NCBI RefSeq assembly: GCF_002850745.1
Contig: NZ_KZ559473.1
Span: 289,687 to 353,686 of the forward strand
Reading direction: 5' to 3'
DNA: 64,000 nt
From: Nonomuraea indica
Lineage (GTDB): Bacteria; Actinomycetota; Actinomycetes; Streptosporangiales; Streptosporangiaceae
The notes beneath the pieces are model-generated. The model was not told the DNA's origin, ran no database searches, and saw only the letters and a program-made list of their open reading frames with translations. Positions within the stretch are counted from its first letter, which is position 1, and each line of letters starts with the position of its first letter. Made by a program: the position numbers and the translations under genes. Positions 49,860 to 58,508 of the stretch are shown in pieces.

Positions 49860-51919
49860 CCGACGCTGTCGGGCCCGAGCCCGAGCCCGAGCCCGACTCC
49901 GAGGACGACGAGACGGAAGACTCCGGCAGGGAGGTGCCCGACCAGGACAGCGAGGAAGAGCCCGACGAAGTCGATGACGGTGCCCTTCACCAGAGCGCGA
50001 CCGTCATCAACAACTTCCTCGGTCACACCGACGCCTCCGGCTCGATCTTCGGCGTAGGCCGGCGTGCTGCCGTGCATGCGACGACCCGCGCCATCGAGGG
50101 GGCTGAGATCGATGCTCTGCTCCGCCGTTACGTCGAGCCCGAGGGCTTCCGCGACGCGCACGACACGTTGCTCCGCGATCACCTCGTCACGCTGGTGGGC
50201 CCTGAGGACATCGGCAAGCGGCTCGGCGCGATCGCGCTGCTGTCGCGCACGCCGCTCGCCGACCGGCGCATCACCGTGTTCTCACCCGCCAGGAGCCTGG
50301 TGGACCTGGCGACACAGACGATTTTCAAGCCGGGGCGCGCTTACCTCATCCACGACTGGAGTGCGGACGGCGTCGACGCGGCGATCAGCCGCTTCGAGCT
50401 GTCCCGGCTGTCGGAGAAGCTGGTTCGTGTCGGTGCGTACCTCGTCCTGACCCGCACCGGCACGCCGCGCAGGACCTCCAGGACGGAGTCGGCCTGGCGG
50501 GCGCCCGACCCGGGTGAGTTGTTCGACATCGCCGCCGGTCCCTCGCTGGCGGGCAGGACCGAGCAGGACATTGCGCCGGCGCGGGCGCGGGCGATCGAGC
50601 TGCGCAGCCCGGCGGAGATCATCGCCCTGGTGGAGCGGCTCGCGGCCGGGGACCGGTCCGTCGCCGACGTCCTGGCCGAGGACGAGGGGAGCGAGGTCGC
50701 CGACTGGTTCGACGACAAGCCGCGGCGGGAAGACCTGATGCTCGTCGCGGCGCTCTCGTTCGCCTACGGCGTCCCCGAGCGGGTCTTCGAGCAGGAACTG
50801 GCCCGCCTCTCCGTCATGCGGAGGGAGCACGACGGCGACCCGGCCGTGCCACCCGCCAGCGACGAGGAACCACAGACGCGGGCGGCCTGGCGCGACGGCC
50901 ATCCCCTCGTGACCACCTGCGTGGAGGGAATCGGCGGCTCGCGGGAGCGCAGAGTGATCTTCCGTGGGGCCCGGCATCGTGAGCGGGTCATCGAAGAACT
51001 GGCGGCGAGGTACGGCTTCGGGCTCTGGGAGCCGTTGCGCGCCTGGATCCGCACGCTCGTACACGCCGACTTCGAGCTGCACATCCAGGCGGCGGCGGGC
51101 GTCGCGCTGCTCGCCCGCGTCGCCCTGCCGGAGGTCAACGAGGAGTTCCTGGACGGATGGGCCGACGGACAGGCGACCGAACGCCTGGCCGCCGCCAACG
51201 TGCTGTCCCTCATGTGCGCCGACGACACGCTGGCTCCTGAAGCCCTGAAGATGACGCTCAGCTGGGTGACCGACGCCGGTCAGAGCAGGGCGATGACCGC
51301 TGCCATCGCCCTCAGCGGCGGGCTGTCGGTCCGCTACCCCACCGACGCGCTCAACTGGCTCTGGCACCTGACCCTCCGCGGGCAGCGGATCAGTGACATG
51401 GCCCGTCGCTCGCTCGAGCTGCTGTTCCGGCAGGCGGGTGAGCGGGGCCACGAGGCCGTGACCGTGCTCCGCGTCCTGGTCCGGCTCGCGACAGCCGAGC
51501 TCGGCGTCACCGGGACACGCTCCACGCGGGTCGCTTTCGGCGCCGTGGTCGACACGCTCGCCGCCACCCGCCTGGACGGTGTCGAACCGCTGGCCGCGCA
51601 TGTGCTGGCCACCCAGCCCGCGGCCGCCAAGCCCCTCGGCCGGCTGTGGGCGCTCGTGCTGCGCAGTTCCCACCACCGCGGCCAGGCCATCGAGTCGCTG
51701 CGGCGGGCCCTGGCCGCGCTCGACGGCGAGACGGCCGTGCTCCCGGCGGTCATGGAACTCGGAACGATCCTGTGGGCCGCCCTTCCGCCAGAGCATGACG
51801 CGCTGATCAGGGAATGCCTGCGGCACGCCCTGATCGATGGCGGCGACCCCCGGCTGGGCCGCCGGCTCGTACAGACCTTGCTGACCGCCGGGAACCGGCG
51901 GGCCCCCTCCCGACTGTGA
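49856..51919 (+). CDS. NTPase-like protein with acidic N-terminus and helical-repeat C-terminus
   Basis: 687 residues; family not recognised. Residues 8-41 are very acidic (Asp/Glu/Pro). Residues 50-69 (VINNFLGHTDASGSIFGVGR) match the tail of the cyclase-like protein. At about 115-122 GPEDIGKR is placed like a Walker A loop but has Arg where Ser/Thr is expected. YLIHDW at about 163-168 is placed like Walker B. From about 350 on the sequence is helical and Ala/Leu-rich (ADFELHIQAAAGVALLARVALPEV, ATERLAAANVLSLMCADD), as in HEAT-like repeats. It could be a degenerate STAND-type ATPase acting as sensor or switch. It is coupled to the cyclase gene (ATGA overlap) and 9 bp ahead of the next gene. 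Confidence 0.65.
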   Translation: MTDAVGPEPEPEPDSEDDETEDSGREVPDQDSEEEPDEVDDGALHQSATVINNFLGHTDASGSIFGVGRRAAVHATTRAIEGAEIDALLRRYVEPEGFRDAHDTLLRDHLVTLVGPEDIGKRLGAIALLSRTPLADRRITVFSPARSLVDLATQTIFKPGRAYLIHDWSADGVDAAISRFELSRLSEKLVRVGAYLVLTRTGTPRRTSRTESAWRAPDPGELFDIAAGPSLAGRTEQDIAPARARAIELRSPAEIIALVERLAAGDRSVADVLAEDEGSEVADWFDDKPRREDLMLVAALSFAYGVPERVFEQELARLSVMRREHDGDPAVPPASDEEPQTRAAWRDGHPLVTTCVEGIGGSRERRVIFRGARHRERVIEELAARYGFGLWEPLRAWIRTLVHADFELHIQAAAGVALLARVALPEVNEEFLDGWADGQATERLAAANVLSLMCADDTLAPEALKMTLSWVTDAGQSRAMTAAIALSGGLSVRYPTDALNWLWHLTLRGQRISDMARRSLELLFRQAGERGHEAVTVLRVLVRLATAELGVTGTRSTRVAFGAVVDTLAATRLDGVEPLAAHVLATQPAAAKPLGRLWALVLRSSHHRGQAIESLRRALAALDGETAVLPAVMELGTILWAALPPEHDALIRECLRHALIDGGDPRLGRRLVQTLLTAGNRRAPSRL

Positions 51920-51928
51920 AGGAGAACC

Positions 51929-52900
51929 GTGTCCCCCTATCCGATCCTCGCTGAGCGGGCCCTGCGTCCCGCTCAGCGCCGTTTTCTGCGCGGTGCTCGT
52001 CGCGATCCGGGCGAGCTGCCAGTACCGGAGCCGGGCAGCGTTCTGGTGTTCGAGGTGTCCGGCGGCTACCGGGCATTCACCGAGCGCCGCCACCTGATGG
52101 GGGCGGAGGACGAGGTCGCCAACGCCGTGTCCGTCAGTGTGGTCGACGTCCGGACCCGCTCCGTGCCGGTGTCGCTGGCGATCCCCTCGTCCGACCTGGC
52201 TCACGAGTTCCCGCTGGAGGCCACCTTCACCTGCGCCGTCATTCATCCGGAGAAGGTGGTCGAGCACCATGTGAATGCCGTCGAGGAACTCGCCAGGCAC
52301 CTCATGGACAACGCGGACCTGCTGTCGGCCGGGCTCCGGCACCCGATCGAGGAGATCCACCTGCTGAGGCCGAAGCTGGCGGCCATGGTCAAGGCCTACG
52401 TGGAGATCATCCCACCGGATGTTCCGGGCCTGAAGGTCAAGCTCGCAGCGGTGGACGTGCGGATGCCGGACGACGTCAGGGGTCACGCCATGGAGCTCAA
52501 GACCATCAGGCGCAGGGGGCAGGCTCTCGAGTTGGCCGCCGCGATCGAGAACCAGGACGTCGACCGGCTCGTGACGATCCTCACCCAGGGGAGCACCGCC
52601 ACCACCGCGCTGGGCCTCAGCCGGGGTCACGTGCACGTGGGAGAGGCCCTGGCCATGCAGCGCGAGGACGAGGAGCACCGCAAGAAGGAGCTGATCGACA
52701 TGATCAAGTCCTTGCCTGCGGGCGCACTGGACTTCGTGCCGGTGGATGTCCGCGTCTACATCCAGGAACACGCGCGTCTGACGGTCGGGACGGAGGCGGC
52801 CGACCGGCTGTTCAGCACCGCAGCGCCGGTCGGGGACTGGCCGTCGCCGGGCGAGCTGGACCGGCCGCGGCCGCTGGACATCGAGGACGACGATGACTGA
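51929..52900 (+). CDS. SPFH/band-7-like protein
   Basis: 323 residues. The middle resembles an SPFH (stomatin/prohibitin) domain by pattern: VSVSVVDVRTRSVPVSLAIPSSDLAHEFPLEATFTCAVIHPEKVVEHHV, then a helical LLRPKLAAMVKAYVEIIPPDVPGLKVKLAAVDVRMP and a charged helix (LKTIRRRGQALELAAAIENQDVDRL). There is no membrane segment of its own and the C-terminus is acidic (DIEDDDD). I am not certain of the family. The GTG follows AAGGAGAA. It overlaps the DUF4407 membrane protein gene by 8 bp, so the two products probably form a membrane-associated complex. Confidence 0.55.
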   Translation: MSPYPILAERALRPAQRRFLRGARRDPGELPVPEPGSVLVFEVSGGYRAFTERRHLMGAEDEVANAVSVSVVDVRTRSVPVSLAIPSSDLAHEFPLEATFTCAVIHPEKVVEHHVNAVEELARHLMDNADLLSAGLRHPIEEIHLLRPKLAAMVKAYVEIIPPDVPGLKVKLAAVDVRMPDDVRGHAMELKTIRRRGQALELAAAIENQDVDRLVTILTQGSTATTALGLSRGHVHVGEALAMQREDEEHRKKELIDMIKSLPAGALDFVPVDVRVYIQEHARLTVGTEAADRLFSTAAPVGDWPSPGELDRPRPLDIEDDDD

Positions 52901-54236
52901 GACCAGGCGCCGCCCCGGCTCCAGGCTCGCCGGGGGCCGGTGGTTGCGGCGGGTGGCGGGAGCCGACGAGCGGCTGCTCGACCGGGTGCCCCACGAACGC
53001 ATGCGTTACACCGGTCTGGGCGGCGTCGTCATCAGCACCTCGGTCATCGCCGGCCTGTCGATGTGGTTCTTCCTCAGCCAGATGCTGGGGGAGGCGCACA
53101 TCCTGCTGCTGATCCCCGTCGCGATCTGGTCACTGACCGTGCTGAACCTGGACCGGTGGCTCATCAGTACGGTGAGCGTCATGTGGCAGCGCCGCCTGCT
53201 CATGCTGCTTCCCCGGCTGGCGGTGGCCACCGTACTCGGCCTGGTCATCGCCGAGCCGCTGGTGCTCAGGTTCTTCGAGACGGCCGTGGTCCAGCAGGTC
53301 AAGGACGAGCGGGAGGCAGCCAGGAGTACGCTCAAGGACACCCTCATCAGGTGCAACCCGACGCCGCCGCAGCGGCCGCCCGCCGGAGAGTGCGGCGCGG
53401 GGACGACCCTGCTCCGGGTCACTCCGGCGGAGCAGGTGGGCGAGCTGGCGAAGCTGGAGAGACGGCGCGACAGGCAGACGAAGGAGCTTCAGCGACTCAG
53501 CACCGAACACACCCGCCTCGCGCGGCTGGCCACGGCCGAATGTAACGGGACGCCCATGCCCAACGTCACCTCCGGTCTGGAGGGCTATGGTCCCCGCTGC
53601 CGCGAGGCGTACAAGACCGCGGCGGACTTCCGGCGCGATAGGGGCATCGCCGACAAGAGGACCGAACTCGACCAGCTCCGAGCCGACATCGCTGCCCGGC
53701 AGCGCAGCGTGACGGCGATGACCTCGGGATACTCCCACCAGGTGGCCGCGGCGATCGATGAGCGGGTCGCTGCCCTCCCCGCTGGATCGGCCTCCATCGG
53801 GCTCCTGGAACGCAAGAAGGCGCTGGACCGGCTCACCGGTGAGGACGCGTTCCTGTGGGGGTTCACCTGGCTGCTGCGGCTGCTGCTCCTGCTCATCGAC
53901 TGCCTGCCCGTCCTGGTCAAGATCATGGGTGGGACGAGCGTCTACGACCGGCTGGTGGACGCCGAGAACCGGAAGGCGGAGCGCGTGCACCGCGAATGGG
54001 TCGAGACCGAGGAGGAAGGCGAGGTCGGCGAGCTGGAGCTGCGCCGGGCCGAGCGGGCGGAGGCACGGCACCGGCGGGCCGAGCAGCTCGAGCTGAGCAG
54101 GCGGCGCCACCAGGCTGAGATGCGCTCGCAGGTACGGCGGATGGTCAGCGATCGCACGAGCGAGCTGCTGCGTGACGAGGGGCAGAACACCGGGGTGAAC
54201 GGCTCGCGGCTCGTGCCGTTCCAACACGCGCCCTGA
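52893..54236 (+). CDS. DUF4407 family membrane protein
   Basis: 447 residues. Two adjacent membrane helices near the N-terminus (GGVVISTSVIAGLSMWFFLSQML and HILLLIPVAIWSLTVLNLDRWLIS) with the DUF4407-type NLDRW; a third (RLAVATVLGLVIAEPLVLRFF); then a long extracytoplasmic coiled coil (about 130-300) with Cys residues; a last helix (FLWGFTWLLRLLLLLIDCLPVLVKIM); and a highly charged cytoplasmic coiled-coil tail. The function of DUF4407 is not established. It is the last gene of the cyclase operon and is followed by a hairpin at 54254-54290. It may anchor the complex or form the membrane lesion or channel. Confidence 0.85.
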   Translation: MTETRRRPGSRLAGGRWLRRVAGADERLLDRVPHERMRYTGLGGVVISTSVIAGLSMWFFLSQMLGEAHILLLIPVAIWSLTVLNLDRWLISTVSVMWQRRLLMLLPRLAVATVLGLVIAEPLVLRFFETAVVQQVKDEREAARSTLKDTLIRCNPTPPQRPPAGECGAGTTLLRVTPAEQVGELAKLERRRDRQTKELQRLSTEHTRLARLATAECNGTPMPNVTSGLEGYGPRCREAYKTAADFRRDRGIADKRTELDQLRADIAARQRSVTAMTSGYSHQVAAAIDERVAALPAGSASIGLLERKKALDRLTGEDAFLWGFTWLLRLLLLLIDCLPVLVKIMGGTSVYDRLVDAENRKAERVHREWVETEEEGEVGELELRRAERAEARHRRAEQLELSRRRHQAEMRSQVRRMVSDRTSELLRDEGQNTGVNGSRLVPFQHAP

Positions 54237-54253
54237 CACCGGGGAGGGCTGGG

Positions 54254-54290
54254 GCAGGCGCCCGTCACCACGTACGTGCGGGGCGCCTGC
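54254..54290. terminator. bidirectional terminator hairpin
   Basis: GCAGGCGCCC / GGGCGCCTGC (10-bp stem) between the convergent DUF4407 and ABC ATPase genes. It also marks the boundary between the cyclase locus and the biosynthetic cluster. Confidence 0.65.
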
Positions 54291-54320
54291 GACCCTCCAG
54301 GAATGTGCGGCCCACGGCGG

Positions 54321-55271
54321 CTAAGGGGCGATGCCGGCGGGGGTGGCGGCGTCTCTGATGGTGGTGCCGGTGTGGGCGAGGAAGACGTCCTCCAGGGTCG
54401 GCCTGGCGAACTGGACCGAGCTGATCGGGACGCCCAGCCCGGCGATCAGCCGGGGCAGGAAGGACTCGCCCTCCGGCACCGTGAACGTGAGCGCGTCGCC
54501 CTGCCGCGCCGCCTCCAGGCCGAACCGCTCGCGCAGCGCCGCCTCGGCGGCCCCGTCGTCGGCGGTGCGGATCCACAGCCGGTCCTCACCGACCGCGGAC
54601 TTCAGCGCGTCCGGGGCGCCGATCACGGCGATGGCCCCGTGGTCCATGATCGCGACACGGTCGCAGTGCTCCGCCTCCTGCATGTAGTGCGTGGTGAGGA
54701 AGACGGTGATGCGCTCCCGCAGCCGCAGCTCGTGCACGTGGTCCCAGATCGCCGCCCGGGTCTGCGGGTCCAGCCCGATCGTGGGCTCGTCGAGGAAGAG
54801 GACACGCGGGGTGTGCAGCAGGCCGCGGACGATCTCCAGGCGGCGCCTCATGCCGCCCGAGAAGGTGGAGACCAGGTCGTCCCGGCGCTCCCACAGCCCG
54901 GCCAGCTCCAGCAGGCTGCCGATCCGCTCGGTCGCGGCGGCGCGCGGCACGCCGTACAGGTCGGCGTGGAAGCGGAGGTTCTGGACGGCGGTGAGGTACC
55001 CGTCGAGCGTGGACTCCTGGAACACCAGGCCGAGGGACCGGCGCACCCGGTCGCGCCGGGCGACCACGTCGTGGCCCGCCACCGACGCCCGCCCCGACGT
55101 GGGCGTGAGCAGCGTGCACAGCATGTTGATCGTGGTCGACTTGCCCGCGCCGTTGGGACCGAGGAAGCCGAAGACCTCGCCGTCCGCCACCTCGAAGTCG
55201 ATGCCCCGCACGGCCTCGACGTCGCCGTAACGTTTGGTCAGGCGCTCGACGGCGATCGCCGGGCCGGTCAC
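54321..55271 (-). CDS. ABC transporter ATPase, DrrA-type
   Basis: 316 residues. Walker A GPNGAGKSTTINML, Q-loop VFQESTLDGYLTAVQNLRFHADLYG, signature FSGGMRRRLEIVRGLL, Walker B VLFLDEPTIGLD, H-loop TTHYMQEAEHCDRV, and a C-terminal extension ending PTLEDVFLAHTGTTIRD, as in DrrA/daunorubicin-resistance ATPases. It probably powers export of the cluster product. GTG 55271 overlaps the LanKC stop by 4 bp, so the two are translationally coupled. The expected DrrB-like permease is not next to it or anywhere in this window. Confidence 0.92.
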   Translation of the reverse strand: MTGPAIAVERLTKRYGDVEAVRGIDFEVADGEVFGFLGPNGAGKSTTINMLCTLLTPTSGRASVAGHDVVARRDRVRRSLGLVFQESTLDGYLTAVQNLRFHADLYGVPRAAATERIGSLLELAGLWERRDDLVSTFSGGMRRRLEIVRGLLHTPRVLFLDEPTIGLDPQTRAAIWDHVHELRLRERITVFLTTHYMQEAEHCDRVAIMDHGAIAVIGAPDALKSAVGEDRLWIRTADDGAAEAALRERFGLEAARQGDALTFTVPEGESFLPRLIAGLGVPISSVQFARPTLEDVFLAHTGTTIRDAATPAGIAP

Positions 55272-57874
55272 GGCGCGCCCGTCGGCCGGCGCGAGAAGAA
55301 CGGCAGGAACGGCAGGTCTCCACCGGCATCGCCCGCCAGGGCGAGCAGCACGCCGGCGGACCCCGTGGCCAGGTCCGTGGACAGGCGGTAGCCGAGGTTG
55401 CCGGGGAAGAGCAGGTGGCCGCGATACTCGATGGCGTGCCAGGCCAGCACCTCGCGGTGGCGTTCCCAGCCCGGCCGGCCCAGCCGGGCGAGGGTGAGGA
55501 GCAGCCCCGTCTTGCCGCGGAACAGGTCGGACTGGACGGCGAGCCACGGCGTGCACGCGCGCAGCAGGCCGGGCAGGCTCTCCCGGACTCTGGCGTCGCC
55601 GGTGTGCGGCAGCAGCTCGTCGATCACCAGCGCGATGCCCGCGCTGCCGGTCTCCAGGTACGGCAGCAGCCGCGCGCCCGCCTCCTCGACCATGAGCGCG
55701 CCGTGCGAGCTGGTCACGCAGGCGTCGAGGTCCCGGTGCACCGCCCGGACGGCCGAGTCGAGCCAGGCCCGGTCGCCGGTGTGCTCGTACACGCGCAGCA
55801 GGAACAGCGCCACGCCCGACCAGCCGCGCATCAGCCCGGCGGGCGGCGCGGTCCCACCCCCGACGGCCCCGCCCCCGACGGCCCCGCCTCCGACCGTCGC
55901 GTCCGATACGGCGCGGGCCAGCCGCTCGGCGATGGCGAGCGCGGCACGGACCCGGTCCCGGTCGCCCCACCGCAGGCCCAGATGCAGGTACGCGCCGCCG
56001 ATCCCGGCCAGCCCGGAGGCCAGCGAGACGCCCGCCCGGTCGGGCGGCGGGTGCCGCTGGAGCAGGCCGGCCGCCGCGTCGGCGTGCCCGAGGTGGTCGA
56101 GCGCGTAGGCGATGCCCGCGACGCCGTCGTAGAAGCCCGGACAGGGGAACTCCGCGCGCTCGGCGGCGCGCAGCAGCCACCGCTCGTGGTCCGGGTGGTG
56201 GCCGTGCCCGGTCACGTCCAGCGCCCACAGCACCCCCGCCGCGCCGTAGCCGAACGACAGGCCACCGGAGGTGAACTGCTGGACGTCACCGGGGAACAGC
56301 CGGTCCTCGCGTTCGGGGGTGGCGCAGGCGAGGATGCCCGCGGCGACCCTCTTCGACATCGCCGGCCAGTCGGGCAGCGGGTCCTCCGGCTCGCCGGAGC
56401 GGCCGTAGGTCCCGGCGTCGGCGGGCGCGGCCGGCTCCCGTAGGCCGGTCCCGGCCGGGGCCAGCTCCCGCAGGACGGTCTCCGCCCAGCCGGCCGGCAC
56501 CGGGAAGTCCCGCGTGACGACCCGGACGAGCTGGTGGACCTTGCCGGGCTGAAGCGCGTGGATCTTGCTGAACGGCAGGAACATCGCCAGCATGACGGCG
56601 CTGAGCGCGTACCGGTCCAGCTCCGCCCCCTGCCTGCCCTTCCCGACGAACCCCATGGCCCCGAGCCCCGGCCGCCACCCCTCGCGCGCGGCGTCGAAGG
56701 CCAGCTCGAAGTCCACCAGGGCGGCCGTGCCCTCCGGCATGACCATGACGTTGCCCAGGTGCAGGTCGCCGAAGACCACGCCCCGGCCGTGCAGCTCGTC
56801 GAGGACGGCGGCCAGCGACTCGACGATCCGCAGGGCCTTGCGTGTGTAGGCGGCCAGGTCGTCCGGCTCCGGCTCGGCCATGGTCGCCCACGGGTGGTTC
56901 AGCGCGATCCAGACCGCGAGCGGGTCGCCCTCGACGTACTCCTGGACGAGGAAGTGGTGCCCGTCCAGGACGAACTCGTCGTACAGCGCGGGCACCCCCC
57001 GCACGCCCGCCAGCGCGCGCAGCGCCCGGCACTCGGCGCGCAGGCGCGCCGGGGCGTCGAGGTGGTTGTTGTCGATCGCGGTGTGCGGCCTCGCCTCCTT
57101 CAGCACCACCCGGAGGCCGTCGGTCTTCCGGGTCGCCACGTACACGCCGCCCGCGTTGGAGAAGTGCAGCGCCCGTTCCACCCGGTACGGCGGGGCGTGC
57201 GCGGTGGCGGCCCGGCGCGCCTCCAGGTGCGGCCGGAGCACCTCGGGGATCTCCACCCAGTCGGGTGGCGCGAACGAGGGCGTGCGCCGGTCGGGGACCA
57301 GCACCCCGTCCGGCCGCCGGATGCCCATCGTGATCCGGCCGTTCTCGTCCACGCACCGCATCCGGACGAAGCCGCCGAACCGCACGTACACGGGGCCGTC
57401 GCCGATGCGCAGATCACTGAGGATGTACGGGCCCCGCTCGCCCCTGGTCAGCTCCGCCAGGTCGGTGACGACGGCCGCGAAGCGCTCGGGCGGGGGATAG
57501 ACCGTGATCAGCTTGCCGCTGGTGCCGCGCGGGGTGTACTTCGCGTTGAAGACCAGCAGCATGTTGCGGTCGATGAGGTGCTTGAACGGCACCTCGTGCT
57601 CGACGCAGTAGTCCCAGACGGCGGTGCAGAGCCGGTCGGCGTTCTCCAGCGTCGCCGAGACGTGGATCTTCCAGCCCTGCTCCGGCGAGGTGTGGCCCAC
57701 GGGTTCGAGCGACTCCCAGACGGTGCGCCGCCTGCGGGTCCAGCCGTCGGGGACAGGCCGCGCGGAGACGCCGAAGGCCGCCTGCCCCAGGTGGCCGGCG
57801 CCGGCCGACCAGCGGGTGGCGTCCTCGTAGAACAGCGGGTCGGCCAGTGTGTAGTACTGCACCATGTCGTTCAA
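55268..57874 (-). CDS. class III lanthionine synthetase LanKC
   Basis: 868 residues with the three-part LanKC layout. An N-terminal lyase-like region at about 1-220. A Ser/Thr-kinase domain at about 225-510, with ATP Lys in LRVVLKEARPH, catalytic-loop VVFGDLHLGNVMV and metal-binding VDFELAF. A C-terminal LanC-like cyclase at about 520-860 with repeated G-x-x-G helices (FYDGVAGIAYAL, MRGWSGVALFLL, LETGSAGIALV, LFRGKTGLLL, LATGSAGVLLAL). The Cys-His-Gly zinc ligands of class I, II and IV cyclases are absent, which identifies class III. It phosphorylates and eliminates Ser/Thr in a precursor peptide, then forms (methyl)lanthionine or labionin. TTG 57874 is chosen because GGAGG lies 6 nt upstream; ATG 57865 is possible. 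Confidence 0.93.
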   Translation of the reverse strand: MNDMVQYYTLADPLFYEDATRWSAGAGHLGQAAFGVSARPVPDGWTRRRRTVWESLEPVGHTSPEQGWKIHVSATLENADRLCTAVWDYCVEHEVPFKHLIDRNMLLVFNAKYTPRGTSGKLITVYPPPERFAAVVTDLAELTRGERGPYILSDLRIGDGPVYVRFGGFVRMRCVDENGRITMGIRRPDGVLVPDRRTPSFAPPDWVEIPEVLRPHLEARRAATAHAPPYRVERALHFSNAGGVYVATRKTDGLRVVLKEARPHTAIDNNHLDAPARLRAECRALRALAGVRGVPALYDEFVLDGHHFLVQEYVEGDPLAVWIALNHPWATMAEPEPDDLAAYTRKALRIVESLAAVLDELHGRGVVFGDLHLGNVMVMPEGTAALVDFELAFDAAREGWRPGLGAMGFVGKGRQGAELDRYALSAVMLAMFLPFSKIHALQPGKVHQLVRVVTRDFPVPAGWAETVLRELAPAGTGLREPAAPADAGTYGRSGEPEDPLPDWPAMSKRVAAGILACATPEREDRLFPGDVQQFTSGGLSFGYGAAGVLWALDVTGHGHHPDHERWLLRAAERAEFPCPGFYDGVAGIAYALDHLGHADAAAGLLQRHPPPDRAGVSLASGLAGIGGAYLHLGLRWGDRDRVRAALAIAERLARAVSDATVGGGAVGGGAVGGGTAPPAGLMRGWSGVALFLLRVYEHTGDRAWLDSAVRAVHRDLDACVTSSHGALMVEEAGARLLPYLETGSAGIALVIDELLPHTGDARVRESLPGLLRACTPWLAVQSDLFRGKTGLLLTLARLGRPGWERHREVLAWHAIEYRGHLLFPGNLGYRLSTDLATGSAGVLLALAGDAGGDLPFLPFFSRRPTGAP

Positions 57875-57890
57875 GCACTGCCTCCGCGTG

Positions 57891-58508
57891 TCACACGACG
57901 CCGGCGGGCGGCGCCGCGCCGGCCGCCAGGCTCCGGCGCAGCCGTTCGATGAGGTCGATCAGCGCCCACAGCGGGGGCGCGCCCGCGGCGTCCGCCCGCC
58001 GGGTCGTGGCGCTGATCGCGGGAAGGGTGGGCGCCACCACCACGTTGGGCCGCTCGGCCAGCGTGTCGAGGTGGGCGCGGACGGTGGGGTTGTCCAGCGC
58101 GCCCGGCGGCAGCGAGGGCGCGACGCCGATCGGCGCGGCCGTGCACTGCAGGGCCAGCAGCGAGGGCGTGTCGGCCAGGCCCAGCGCCAGCCTGGACACG
58201 TAGTTCAGGCAGGCCGGGTAGACGGCGACCGCTTCACTCCATTCGGCGAGGCGCACGTGGAGCGCTTCGGGACCGGGCTCGTCCGGCCAGCGGTCGGCGC
58301 TGACCTCGCCCCTGATCAGCACGCTGAGCGCCTCGCGGCTGACGAACCGTTCCGCGCTGCGCGTGAGGACCACCCGTACCTGGAGTTCCGGGTAGGAGGT
58401 GGTGAGCCAGGTGAGCCAGGACGGCAGGTGCATCGCGGCGATGGCGCCCGTGCCCACGATCAGCAGGCGCTCCGCGCCCAGCTCGGGGACGCGGCGGGGC
58501 TTCGTCAC
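57891..58508 (-). CDS. LanD/EpiD-like flavoprotein
   Basis: 205 residues, HFCD flavoprotein fold. N-terminal LLIVGTGAIAAMHLPSWLTWLTTSYPELQVRVVLTRSAERFVS (flavin-binding start), PACLNYVSRLALGLADTPSLLALQ, and the region equivalent to PAMN...M, here APSLPPGALDNPTVRAHLDTLAERPNVVV. Such enzymes oxidatively decarboxylate the C-terminal Cys of RiPP precursors, giving aminovinyl-cysteine or, with class III enzymes, avionin. Substitutions in the usual motifs leave activity uncertain. GTG 58508 follows GGGAG; ATG 58598 would add an Arg-rich stretch with no ribosome binding site. It ends 16 bp before LanKC, evidently in the same operon. Confidence 0.8.
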   Translation of the reverse strand: MTKPRRVPELGAERLLIVGTGAIAAMHLPSWLTWLTTSYPELQVRVVLTRSAERFVSREALSVLIRGEVSADRWPDEPGPEALHVRLAEWSEAVAVYPACLNYVSRLALGLADTPSLLALQCTAAPIGVAPSLPPGALDNPTVRAHLDTLAERPNVVVAPTLPAISATTRRADAAGAPPLWALIDLIERLRRSLAAGAAPPAGVV

